A stretch of DNA of 10,331 nt from DATGHS01 sp035307785 (GCA_035307785.1 DATGHS010000196.1:1-10331), one strand, 5' to 3'. Positions 1 through 5,923 are shown, numbered from the stretch's first letter. Notes: generated by a model from the letters alone, not told the origin. Made by a program: numbers and translations.

Positions 1-782
1 GGGCGTCCGCGGGGTACATCGATTGCGAAGGCAACTACGTTTACAACACCATCGAATACGTTCAGGAACAGCGCCAGGTCATGCGCACGACGTACAAGAT
101 GGAGCAGAAGCAAGAGAACTACACGGCCTACCGCTGCGAAAGCGTGATGGTTCCCAAGACTATGGAAGTCTGCTGCAACCGGCTCGTGACCGAAACCGTC
201 ATGGTCAACAAGACCGTGTGCGAACGCGTTCCCACCTGGGAAACGAAGACGGTCATGAAGCAGTGCTGGACGACCCAGCAAGTGACGGAAATGTGCACTA
301 AGAAGGTCGATCATGGCCACTGGGAATGCCGTGAAGTGCCCGTCGCCGAGCACAAGAAAATGGGTAGCTTCGGCCATCTCCTTCACCATGAGAAGGAAGA
401 TTGCTGCTGCTGCAAGTGCGAATGCCCGAAGTACGAGTGCAAGCAGTGCTGGGTTCCCTGCATCGTTTGCGAGCAGGTTCCCGTGACCGTCTGCAAGAAG
501 GTGTGCACCTGCGTGCCGACGCAAGTGCAGTGCTGCACGTACCAGACGGTGCAGAAGCAAGTGACGGTTCCCTGCTGCGTGACCAAGTGCGTGCAGGAAA
601 AGAAGACCGTGACCTGCAACGTGTGTGAGAAACGGCAAGTGCCGGTGCAATGCACCCGTACGGTGTGCTGCTGCGTGCCGGTGCAAGAAGCCGTCACCGT
701 TTGCTGCTGCGTGCCGAAGTGCGTACAGCACAAAGTGCCGTGCTGCAACACCTGCTGCACCTGCGCTCCGTGCTGCCATTGA
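1..782 (+). CDS. Cysteine-rich YTV-like repeat protein, 5'-truncated
   Basis: The reading frame is open from the window edge (first full codon at 3) to a TGA at 780-782, so the true start lies upstream; the ATG at 81 is internal. The visible 259 residues contain about 43 cysteines (roughly 17%), many as CC or CCC, in a Val/Thr/Gln/Lys-rich background. There are degenerate repeats of the type VPVxxCxxxVCxxVP, for example PVQCTRTVCCCVPVQEAVTV near the C-terminus. The N-terminal half (YTAYRC, MVPKTMEV, ETKTVMK) resembles the YTV repeat of planctomycete surface proteins, and the C-terminal half is the most Cys-dense. It ends in NTCCTCAPCCH. By analogy with planctomycete Cys-rich and YTV proteins, an exported, disulfide-cross-linked envelope component is inferred. 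Metal binding is an alternative. The signal peptide, if there is one, is outside the window. Confidence 0.85.
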   Translation, partial: ASAGYIDCEGNYVYNTIEYVQEQRQVMRTTYKMEQKQENYTAYRCESVMVPKTMEVCCNRLVTETVMVNKTVCERVPTWETKTVMKQCWTTQQVTEMCTKKVDHGHWECREVPVAEHKKMGSFGHLLHHEKEDCCCCKCECPKYECKQCWVPCIVCEQVPVTVCKKVCTCVPTQVQCCTYQTVQKQVTVPCCVTKCVQEKKTVTCNVCEKRQVPVQCTRTVCCCVPVQEAVTVCCCVPKCVQHKVPCCNTCCTCAPCCH

Positions 783-904
783 TTCGCCCTGGGGCCGTGC
801 GGTCGCCCATGAATCGGTATGAGGGTTGACCCATCCTGGCGGCCAGCGGCCATGAGCGTCCGGACCGAAAAGTCCGGTAGATCTCGAAGCAGGAAGCCTC
901 CTCC

Positions 905-934
905 CGGCCCGCGAAGCACCCGCTTCGCGGGCCG
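905..934. terminator. Strong GC hairpin, possible bidirectional terminator
   Basis: The arms 905-917 and 922-934 pair perfectly over 13 bp (CGGCCCGCGAAGC with its complement) around the loop ACCC. It lies about 120 nt after the stop of the Cys-rich gene and about 200 nt after the stop of the opposing Hsp70-like gene. No T-tract follows on either strand, so it is not a textbook intrinsic terminator. It may instead be an RNA-stabilising 3' structure or a REP-like repeat. Confidence 0.4.
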
Positions 935-956
935 CATGCGTTGTGTCGAGAAGAGT

Positions 957-1128
957 TTGAACAGAAGGAAACGAAGGAAACAAAGGGCCAAGAAAAGTTT
1001 TCACACGAGTCCGCAGCAAGGATTTGACGAACGACCTGTTTTCAGAGCTGCATAGCGCGCGAACATTCGATTGTCGTCAAAGAGCGGTGTCTTATTCTTC
1101 TTTGTTACCTCTGTTTGCTTCTGTTCAA
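957..1128. repeat. Imperfect inverted repeat of GAAGGAAAC-type words
   Basis: The left arm 957-985 reads as purine-rich words (ACAGAAGGAAACGAAGGAAAC and so on). The right arm 1100-1128 is its reverse complement at about 25 of 29 positions. The interior holds smaller nested pairs: TTTGACGA at 1023-1030 with TCGTCAAA at 1074-1081, and GAAAAGTTTTC around 992-1002. The outer right arm ends 6 nt before the stop codon of the Hsp70-like gene, so the element sits directly in that gene's 3' end. Confidence 0.65.
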
Positions 1129-1134
1129 TTCTCT

Positions 1135-4065
1135 TCATTCTTCTTTCGCGAGCCGCAGGCCGATCGGCAGCGATTCGCCAAACAGGCGGCTTTGCTCTTC
1201 GCCTTCGAGTTCCACCACTTCTTCGACCATCTTCTTCCAGGCCGCGGGCACGTCTTGCGCGTTGAGCGCACTCAACACTTGCTGCTGATAGCGCTCATCC
1301 ACGTCGAGGACTCGTTGGCCGCTACGGCGGGCGAGTTGGGCCAGACAGAAAGCCCAGCCCAGGCGCTCGCTTTCATTACCGGGGATGAAGGTGAGAAGCT
1401 GATCGAGCCAGGATTGAACCACCTGCGAATGAAGGACGGCATTGAGTGGGCCATAGAAGAGCACGCGTGCACCCAAGCGAGTGAGCGCCCAGAAGGCATA
1501 AGTCGGCACCGGGCTTTTGCGGACGAGCTTTAGAAGCGCCTGACCAAGCGTGTCTTTGTGCTTGGGGTCGAGGCGTTCGAGGCTCGCCGCGGCGCGCCAC
1601 ATCTCGGCCAACTCATTGGCGCCGGGCTTGATCAGGATCTTGCCCTTGGGAAGCAGGATTGGCCGCAGGCGGTCGAAGAGGTTCTGCTGCAGGGCCAGGT
1701 TCAGCCCGCCGCAGACGCGGCGCCACATAATCCAGGCGTCGGCCCCGCCTTCGGTGCCAGCCATGACGGCTTTCCCTGCGGCGTCTTTCCTTGCGGCGTG
1801 CAGGAGCTTCCAGAGCTGTTCGACGCGGAAGCGGTCGAGCGGGTCGCCGAAGCCGGGCCGCAGGCAAAAGCCGGCCAGATGATACCATCGGCTCAGGTGC
1901 TGCGGCGAGCGGCGGCGCTGCTCGGCGACCTCGGCCAGCGTCTCCCACAGCCGGCGGCACAATCCCATCGGCCATTTTTCGCGCGAGGCATCGAGCGCTG
2001 CTTCGAGCGCTTTCGTCAGTGCGGCCGGCGGCGGGTCGGGCTCGCCTTCTGCTGGAAAGGTGCCTCGGATTAGCTTGGCGGCTTCCTGTACCAGCGCCTC
2101 CGGCCAGACATCGGTGAAACTCGTCTTATCCGCTTCTTCCTCTTCGCGGCGCGGGGCCTCTTTCACCAATTCGCGGATATTGAATTCGAGCCGCCAGCGG
2201 TTGTTGCCGTCGCGGGCCACGCAGAACAACTCCAGCGTGCCGATTTCGGTGATGCGCGTGAACAGCGTGACCGGCACCAGCTTCGCGCCGCTGCTGCGCT
2301 TGCCGCCGCGCAGCACCGTGTGCAACGGTGGCAGTTGCGCAAGTTGATCGGGCGAGATGTTGAGGATATCGCCGGCCTTGTCTTGCTCGCGGACGGTAGA
2401 GCTGAAAAGCGGAAACTGCACGGGTTGGCCGAGCGCGAGTTCAAGCACGGGCTTCTGAAGCTCGACGCCGGCGCCTTCGTCGAGATGCTGGGGAGCGACA
2501 CAGAGGACGGTTAACCGCGAGGCGGAGTCTTCGGAGCCGAGCGCGCCGTCCGAGCGCTCGGCTCCGCTTCGCTCCGCCTCGCGGCTAACCGAGGATTCAA
2601 TCCCGATGTAATACGACCGAGGGATGCCGCCGCCGATGCGGCGGCCGCCGCTGTGCCGCAGCCAGGCGAACGAGGCAGCGCCCCAGGCCACGGCCAGGTC
2701 GAGCGAAGGGTTGGTGAGCACCAGCGGCGACCAGGGTTGGGCCGGCGTGCTGTACCAGGCCTTCATCACGTCGAGGACGCGCTGCTGGAGGACCTGCGGC
2801 TGGAAGACGCCGCCGTTGAAGAGGATGGCGTCTACACCCGCAGGGCTCGAAGACTCGCCCTGCGGCTTGGACTCGCCGGAAGGCGCAAGGCGAGTCTTCG
2901 AGTCTTGCGGGTCATGATGCTTTAAGAACGCCGCCAAGTGCCGCGTCACCGCTGGGTCGCTCACATACGGCAGCCCCATTTCGTGCAAGCCCGCCTTGGC
3001 GCCGCGGCCAGGTTCGGCATCGGGCGCACAATTTGGGAAGAAGCCGGCAAAAAGCAGCTTGCGCACCTCGTCGGCATTGAGCGTGGTGTGCATGGCCCCG
3101 CCGATAACCGAGCGGCCGCGGCCCATGAGCGTCACGCTGAAACTGGCCGGCGAATTCGGCGCCAGCAATGTTTCCTTGGCGCTTCGGCAAGCCTGCACCA
3201 ACAGGCCGTACTGGGCGGCATCGAGCTTGCCCGCCCCGGGCAACTTGGCTTCCACCATCTTGGCCAGGGCCAGGTCCATGTTGTCGCCGCCGAGCAGGAG
3301 GTGATCGCCGACGGCAGCGCGGATGAAGGCAAGCTCGCCGCCGGCTTCGCCGGCGCGAATGAGGCTGAAGTCACTGGTGCCGCCGCCAACATCGACCACC
3401 AGGCAGCGCATGCCGGGCTTGAGCCGGGAGATTTCGTCGCCGGGATGCAGGGCGAGCCAGCAGTAAAAGGCGGCCTGCGGTTCTTCGAGCAGAGTAACGT
3501 TTTCCAGGCCCGCGAGCCTGGCGGCTTCCATGGTGAGGTTGCGGGCCACGTCGTCGAACGAGGCCGGGACCGTGAGGACGACCGGCTGTTTCTCCAGCTT
3601 CTCGTCGTCCGACTTCGCCTGGAAATGGTTCCAGCCTTGCACCATATGGCGCAGATAGCGGGCCGAGACTTCGAGCGGCGACAGGCGTTGCACTTCCGGC
3701 GGTGCAGCCCAGGGCAACAGCGGGGCGGTGCGATCCACGCCGGCATGGCAGAGCCACGATTTCGCCGAAGTCACAAGCCGGCCGGGAATGCGGCTGCCGT
3801 GATTGCGTGCAAACTCGCCAATGACGTCCGGCGGGTTCGAGTTCCAGGGCAGGGCCGTGGCGCCAGCGGGCAAATCGTGCGGGCCGGGAAGATAGAGAAA
3901 CGACGGCAACAGCGGCTTTCGACCCAGCTCGCCCACATTCACCAGTTGCGGGACGGCGAAAGTCTGAATGTCGGGCCTGCCGCTGCGCGGGGAGCGCGCC
4001 AGTTCAATGTAGGCCAGGGCACTGTTCGTGGTGCCCAGATCGATGCCGATGAGATAGCGTGCCAT
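1135..4065 (-). CDS. Hsp70-like (DnaK-related) ATPase with large C-terminal extension
   Basis: This 976-residue protein has a clear Hsp70/actin-type nucleotide-binding domain. Visible motifs are phosphate-1 IGIDLGTTNSALAY (residues 6-19), VVLTVPASFDDVAR (162-175), LLEEPQAAFY (192-201), phosphate-2 VVDVGGGTSDFSLI (223-236), LLGGDNMDLALA (257-268) and the adenosine motif AILFNGGVFQP (413-423). From about 480 to 640 a beta-rich region occupies the place of a substrate-binding domain. The remaining 330 residues are mostly helical and Leu/Arg/Trp-rich (HLSRWYHLAGFCLRPGFGDP near 723-742), resembling the DUF3731 'DnaK-related' region that I recall following Hsp70 domains in some bacteria; that name is from memory. 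It is much longer than DnaK (about 640) and lacks a DnaK-like acidic tail. No dnaJ or grpE is nearby. The ATG at 4065 directly precedes phosphate-1, as usual for Hsp70, but has only a weak ribosome-binding site. Residues 386-410 and 493-519 are encoded by palindromic DNA. The client is unknown. Confidence 0.92.
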   Translation of the reverse strand: MARYLIGIDLGTTNSALAYIELARSPRSGRPDIQTFAVPQLVNVGELGRKPLLPSFLYLPGPHDLPAGATALPWNSNPPDVIGEFARNHGSRIPGRLVTSAKSWLCHAGVDRTAPLLPWAAPPEVQRLSPLEVSARYLRHMVQGWNHFQAKSDDEKLEKQPVVLTVPASFDDVARNLTMEAARLAGLENVTLLEEPQAAFYCWLALHPGDEISRLKPGMRCLVVDVGGGTSDFSLIRAGEAGGELAFIRAAVGDHLLLGGDNMDLALAKMVEAKLPGAGKLDAAQYGLLVQACRSAKETLLAPNSPASFSVTLMGRGRSVIGGAMHTTLNADEVRKLLFAGFFPNCAPDAEPGRGAKAGLHEMGLPYVSDPAVTRHLAAFLKHHDPQDSKTRLAPSGESKPQGESSSPAGVDAILFNGGVFQPQVLQQRVLDVMKAWYSTPAQPWSPLVLTNPSLDLAVAWGAASFAWLRHSGGRRIGGGIPRSYYIGIESSVSREAERSGAERSDGALGSEDSASRLTVLCVAPQHLDEGAGVELQKPVLELALGQPVQFPLFSSTVREQDKAGDILNISPDQLAQLPPLHTVLRGGKRSSGAKLVPVTLFTRITEIGTLELFCVARDGNNRWRLEFNIRELVKEAPRREEEEADKTSFTDVWPEALVQEAAKLIRGTFPAEGEPDPPPAALTKALEAALDASREKWPMGLCRRLWETLAEVAEQRRRSPQHLSRWYHLAGFCLRPGFGDPLDRFRVEQLWKLLHAARKDAAGKAVMAGTEGGADAWIMWRRVCGGLNLALQQNLFDRLRPILLPKGKILIKPGANELAEMWRAAASLERLDPKHKDTLGQALLKLVRKSPVPTYAFWALTRLGARVLFYGPLNAVLHSQVVQSWLDQLLTFIPGNESERLGWAFCLAQLARRSGQRVLDVDERYQQQVLSALNAQDVPAAWKKMVEEVVELEGEEQSRLFGESLPIGLRLAKEE
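2510..2589. repeat. Palindromic element translated in frame within the Hsp70-like gene (second)
   Basis: The left arm 2510-2544 and right arm 2554-2589 are reverse complements apart from a 5-6 nt bulge in the middle (TCTTC-like on the left, GCTTCG-like on the right) and one mismatch. The loop is 2545-2553. Paired blocks include GGAGCCGAGCGC/GCGCTCGGCTCC and CCGCGAGGCGGA/TCCGCCTCGCGG. Read on the minus strand it encodes residues 493-519 (starting VSREAERSGAERSDG), a hydrophilic low-complexity stretch between two beta-strand-like segments (SYYIGIESS and LTVLCVAP). Confidence 0.75.
2837..2911. repeat. Palindromic element translated in frame within the Hsp70-like gene (first)
   Basis: The arms 2837-2859 and 2889-2911 match as reverse complements at 21 of 23 positions, with a perfect 14-bp core CTCGAAGACTCGCC (2846-2859) pairing with GGCGAGTCTTCGAG (2889-2902). 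The total span is 75 nt, exactly 25 codons. It encodes residues 386-410 (PQDSKTRLAPSGESKPQGES and five more), a polar Ser/Pro/Gly-rich insert between the helix ending LAAFLKHH and the adenosine-motif strand VDAILFNGG. Confidence 0.75.
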
Positions 4066-4079
4066 TGAGAAATTCTATG

Positions 4080-4144
4080 GTTCGTAATGACCCGCTTCAG
4101 CGGGTCAGGCCTGCGCAGACCCGCTAAAGTGGGTCACTACGAAC
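4080..4144. repeat. Nested palindrome in the divergent Hsp70/lipoprotein spacer
   Basis: The outer arms 4080-4106 and 4118-4144 are reverse complements at 24 of 27 positions (GTTCGTAATGACCC against GTTCGTAGTGACCC). Each arm is itself a small hairpin, GACCCGCTTCAGCGGGTC on the left and GACCCGCTAAAGTGGGTC on the right, so the whole could fold as one long stem or as a two-hairpin form. It fills about half of the 137-nt spacer between the start at 4065 (-) and the start at 4203 (+), and lies in the leader of one or both genes. Confidence 0.75.
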
Positions 4145-4202
4145 ACGGAGTTCATCTTGCACCAATCCGGCGAGATGCTATGGTCCGCGCCGGAGGTCCA
4201 AT

Positions 4203-4739
4203 ATGCGGTCACGGCAGTTGGGTTGGTTGTTTTTTGCGCTCGTCGCCTTCAGCCAGGCCGGCTGCTTGTTTATGGCCACCACGGCCGTAGTGGGCGGCGG
4301 GGCCGCGGGTGTTGCCGGCGTGGCCTACGTAAAGGGCAAGCTGGTGCAATCGTTCGATGCGCCCATGGACAAGGCCCAAGCTGCCACGCGGGCGGCGCTC
4401 TATGACCTTGGCTATTCCCAGGGCTCGGTGCGGCCGGGAAATAATCATGTCGAGATCGACAGCAACACGTCGCTGGGCGAAGCGATTCTCATCGACCTCG
4501 ACCTGGAAAAACAACAAGCTCCGGTTGATCCGCCCAAAGTCCGCATCAGTATCCGTGTGGGCACCTTCGGCGACGCGACCCTGAGTCACCGGATTTTCGA
4601 GCAGATCGAAAAGCGGCTGAACTCGGATGAGCCACTGCCGCCGGTGCCGCCACCGTCTACACTGCAACGGCCCACCGTGAGCCAGGCTTCATTTAACCAG
4701 CCCGTGCGGCAGACCGATGAGCCGCCGCTGGCGCGCTAG
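4203..4739 (+). CDS. DUF3568-family lipoprotein
   Basis: The 178-residue product starts at an ATG preceded by GGAGG (4192-4196) with 6-nt spacing. The N-terminus has two arginines, a hydrophobic core (LGWLFFALVAF) and a lipobox-like SQAGC with Cys at residue 21, so it is probably a lipoprotein; Q at -3 makes the lipobox imperfect. A Gly/Ala-rich segment (VVGGGAAGVAGVAYVKGKL, about 29-47) follows. Then comes a compact alpha/beta domain: FDAPMDKAQAATRAALYDLG (about 51-70), HVEID, and the diagnostic ISIRVGTFGDATLSHRIFEQ (about 115-134). This pattern matches the DUF3568 family of small bacterial envelope proteins, whose function is unknown. The last 35 residues are a Pro-rich disordered tail. It stands alone on this strand. 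Confidence 0.85.
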   Translation: MRSRQLGWLFFALVAFSQAGCLFMATTAVVGGGAAGVAGVAYVKGKLVQSFDAPMDKAQAATRAALYDLGYSQGSVRPGNNHVEIDSNTSLGEAILIDLDLEKQQAPVDPPKVRISIRVGTFGDATLSHRIFEQIEKRLNSDEPLPPVPPPSTLQRPTVSQASFNQPVRQTDEPPLAR

Positions 4740-4750
4740 TTTCAAATTCC

Positions 4751-4932
4751 GCCCACGGATCAGCACGGAATTCATAACACGGATAAACACAGATCAAGCA
4801 GCAAAATACAAAAACAAGAAAAAAAAGCTGGTCATGTGAATGTCTTGTTTTTTCTGCTTAGCTGCACTCTCAGTTCATTTTTCAATCAATCCGTGTTTAT
4901 CCGTGTTACGCAGTCCGTGTTCATCCGTGGGC
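4751..4932. repeat. Long palindrome of (CACGGATAA)-type words between convergent genes
   Basis: The left arm 4751-4794 and right arm 4889-4932 are reverse complements at about 38 of 44 positions. Each arm repeats the word CACGGAT/ATCCGTG every 10-14 nt. The interior pairs further: AAAACAAGA (4811-4819) with TCTTGTTTT (4843-4851), flanked by A- and T-runs. The element occupies nearly all of the 205-nt gap between the lipoprotein stop (4739) and the greA stop (4945). The inner A/T-flanked hairpin could terminate transcription from both sides. Confidence 0.75.
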
Positions 4933-4944
4933 TAATGGCACTTC

Positions 4945-5430
4945 TCATTTCCCTGGAAGCGTGATTTCCACGACCTCGAAGCGCAGCACGCCGCGCGGGA
5001 CTTTGATTTCCGCCTTCTCGCCCACTTTCTTGCCGAGCAACCCCTGGCCGATGGGGCTGGTGGTGAGAATCTTGTTTTGGTTCGGATCCGCGTCGCCGGG
5101 GCCGACCAGCTCGAAAGTCTCTTCCTCGTCCATGTCGAGGTCCTTCACTTTCACGCAGGAGCCGAAGACGACGGTGCCTTTCGGCAAGCTGGCCGGATCG
5201 ACAATGTAGGCCCGGCTCAGCTCGTCTTTCAAGAGATTGATCTTCGCTTGCAGAATGCCCTGGTCCTCGCGGGCGGCATGATATTCGGCGTTTTCGCTCA
5301 GGTCGCCCATTTCCCGGGCGGCCGCCACGCGCTTGGTGATTTCGATCATCTTTACATTCTGCATGTGATCGAGTTCCGCTTTCTTCTTCTGGTAGCCTTC
5401 CTGGGTCATCGGGATTCGATCGATGGACAT
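4945..5430 (-). CDS. greA: Transcription elongation factor GreA
   Basis: GreA (161 residues; family usually about 158) inserts its coiled coil into the secondary channel of RNA polymerase and stimulates cleavage of backtracked RNA, rescuing stalled complexes in the cytoplasm. The N-terminal helical hairpin (about 10-75) carries the conserved tip GDLSENAEYHAAREDQ (42-57), with D43 and E46 at the positions of the catalytic acidic pair of E. coli GreA (D41, E44). The C-terminal FKBP-like domain shows ILTTSPIGQGLLGKKVGEKA (121-140) and ends EVVEITLPGK. The ATG at 5430 has a good ribosome-binding site (GAGGAG, complement of 5436-5441) about 5 nt upstream. The leader contains a strong hairpin and then a longer palindrome. 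No operon partner is adjacent. Confidence 0.97.
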   Translation of the reverse strand: MSIDRIPMTQEGYQKKKAELDHMQNVKMIEITKRVAAAREMGDLSENAEYHAAREDQGILQAKINLLKDELSRAYIVDPASLPKGTVVFGSCVKVKDLDMDEEETFELVGPGDADPNQNKILTTSPIGQGLLGKKVGEKAEIKVPRGVLRFEVVEITLPGK

Positions 5431-5451
5431 CTCTTCTCCTCTGCGGTTGCG

Positions 5452-5492
5452 GGTAACGTGGATCGCATGAGGCGGCGATCCACCGAATTACC
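5452..5492 (-). promoter_or_regulatory. Hairpin in the greA leader
   Basis: The inner arms 5458-5466 (GTGGATCGC) and 5475-5483 (GCGATCCAC) pair perfectly over 9 bp with an 8-nt loop. An outer 5-bp pair GGTAA/TTACC (5452-5456 with 5488-5492) extends the stem across a small asymmetric bulge. On the greA strand the structure ends about 21 nt before the ATG, just upstream of the ribosome-binding site. There is no T-tract, so attenuation is not evident; an effect on mRNA stability or on translation is possible. Confidence 0.5.
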
Positions 5493-5562
5493 AGAGGTCA
5501 GAAGTCGGGAGTCAGAGGTCAGAAACAGATTCTGACTTCTGACCCCCGACTTCTGACCTCTG
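5492..5562. repeat. 33-bp palindrome of GTCAGAAGTC-type words
   Basis: The left arm 5492-5524 and right arm 5530-5562 are reverse complements at 31 of 33 positions, with a loop of only 5 nt (ACAGA). Each arm is a string of AGAGGTCAG and AGAAGTCGG words, so it is internally repetitive as well as palindromic. It lies upstream of greA, beginning at the base pair where the leader hairpin ends. Confidence 0.8.
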
Positions 5563-5567
5563 CCCTT

Positions 5568-5598
5568 GGTGGGCCGCCACGTCCTTGCTTGGCCCACC
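5568..5598. repeat. Short inverted repeat GGTGGGCC/GGCCCACC
   Basis: Two perfect 8-nt arms (5568-5575 and 5591-5598) are separated by 15 nt. It directly follows the 33-bp palindrome and precedes the next hairpin, so three separate inverted repeats are stacked within about 155 nt. Confidence 0.45.
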
Positions 5599-5614
5599 CT
5601 CCAAGTTTGTTGCG

Positions 5615-5645
5615 AAAGCCCACGGACATGGTGTCCGTGGGCTTT
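5615..5645. repeat. Perfect 14-bp hairpin, terminator-like but upstream of both genes
   Basis: The arms 5615-5628 (AAAGCCCACGGACA) and 5632-5645 are perfect complements with the 3-nt loop TGG. The stem resembles the terminators at 7486-7509 and 9016-9045 (GCCCAGGGAC core), differing mainly by CACGGA in place of CAGGGA. It lies upstream of both flanking genes, so it cannot terminate either of them. It may be a stray copy of the same repeat or mark the end of an unseen short transcript. Confidence 0.55.
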
Positions 5646-5768
5646 AGGCTTTTACCGATAACGCAAACTCTCATCTTGGCGTCTGGAAATGGGATTGTAA
5701 AGGGGAGAAGCCAAAAAGAGAAGAAGCCGTATGCGCGGACCGGGTCAGCGTTTCGGGATGAAATTTTA

Positions 5769-5797
5769 TTGACAGCGGGCATTCGTTCCGAAATACT
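5769..5797 (+). promoter_or_regulatory. Sigma70-like promoter candidate for the coiled-coil gene
   Basis: A consensus -35 TTGACA (5769-5774) is followed after 17 nt by AATACT (5792-5797), which matches 4 of 6 positions of TATAAT. A better -10-like TATACT is present at 5804-5809, but its spacing is wrong. Transcription would start near 5804, giving a leader of about 130 nt. Confidence 0.45.
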
Positions 5798-5918
5798 GGG
5801 GAATATACTTTCCGTGGCGGCCCCCCACTGCGCGGTGGTGGAGTCGTGGCGGTTTGCCCTTCTTTTCGGGTTTTGACCGTTTTGCCTGGCTCGTCGCGGC
5901 GGCCTCTAAAAATCCTGT

Positions 5919-5923
5919 AGGAG
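5919..5923 (+). promoter_or_regulatory. Ribosome-binding site that fixes the start at 5932
   Basis: AGGAG lies 8 nt before the ATG at 5932. The longer in-frame ATG at 5854 has no comparable site, and its extra 26 residues read like non-coding sequence. Confidence 0.7.

Larger units (their letters stand above)
783..1134. other. Intergenic spacer between convergent genes, no gene
   Basis: The Cys-rich gene ends at 782 and the Hsp70-like gene (opposite strand) ends at 1135, so two transcripts converge here. The spacer holds a small hairpin (arms 860-865 and 872-877, CCGGAC/GTCCGG, loop CGAAAA), a strong GC hairpin (905-934), and a long imperfect inverted repeat (957-1128). A 78-codon frame at 819-1055 has no recognisable protein character and crosses both structures, so it is not called. 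Confidence 0.6.

Noticed and set aside
383..991. 202-codon minus-strand frame over the Cys-rich gene
   Set aside because: It reads Thr/Gln/His-rich as the complement of Cys/Val codons, and crosses the GC hairpin.
819..1055. 78-codon frame in the first spacer
   Set aside because: It is Arg/Lys/Ser-rich, crosses a hairpin and one repeat arm, and lacks a clear ribosome-binding site or family match.
2938..4068. 376-codon open frame on the plus strand
   Set aside because: It is antisense to the conserved ATPase domain of the Hsp70-like gene; its translation is Arg/Gly/Ala-rich with no motif, as expected for a GC-rich shadow.
4157..4184. Promoter-like TTGCAC / TATGGT before the DUF3568 lipoprotein
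   Set aside because: The spacing of 16 nt is acceptable, but transcription would start at the ribosome-binding site itself, leaving almost no leader.
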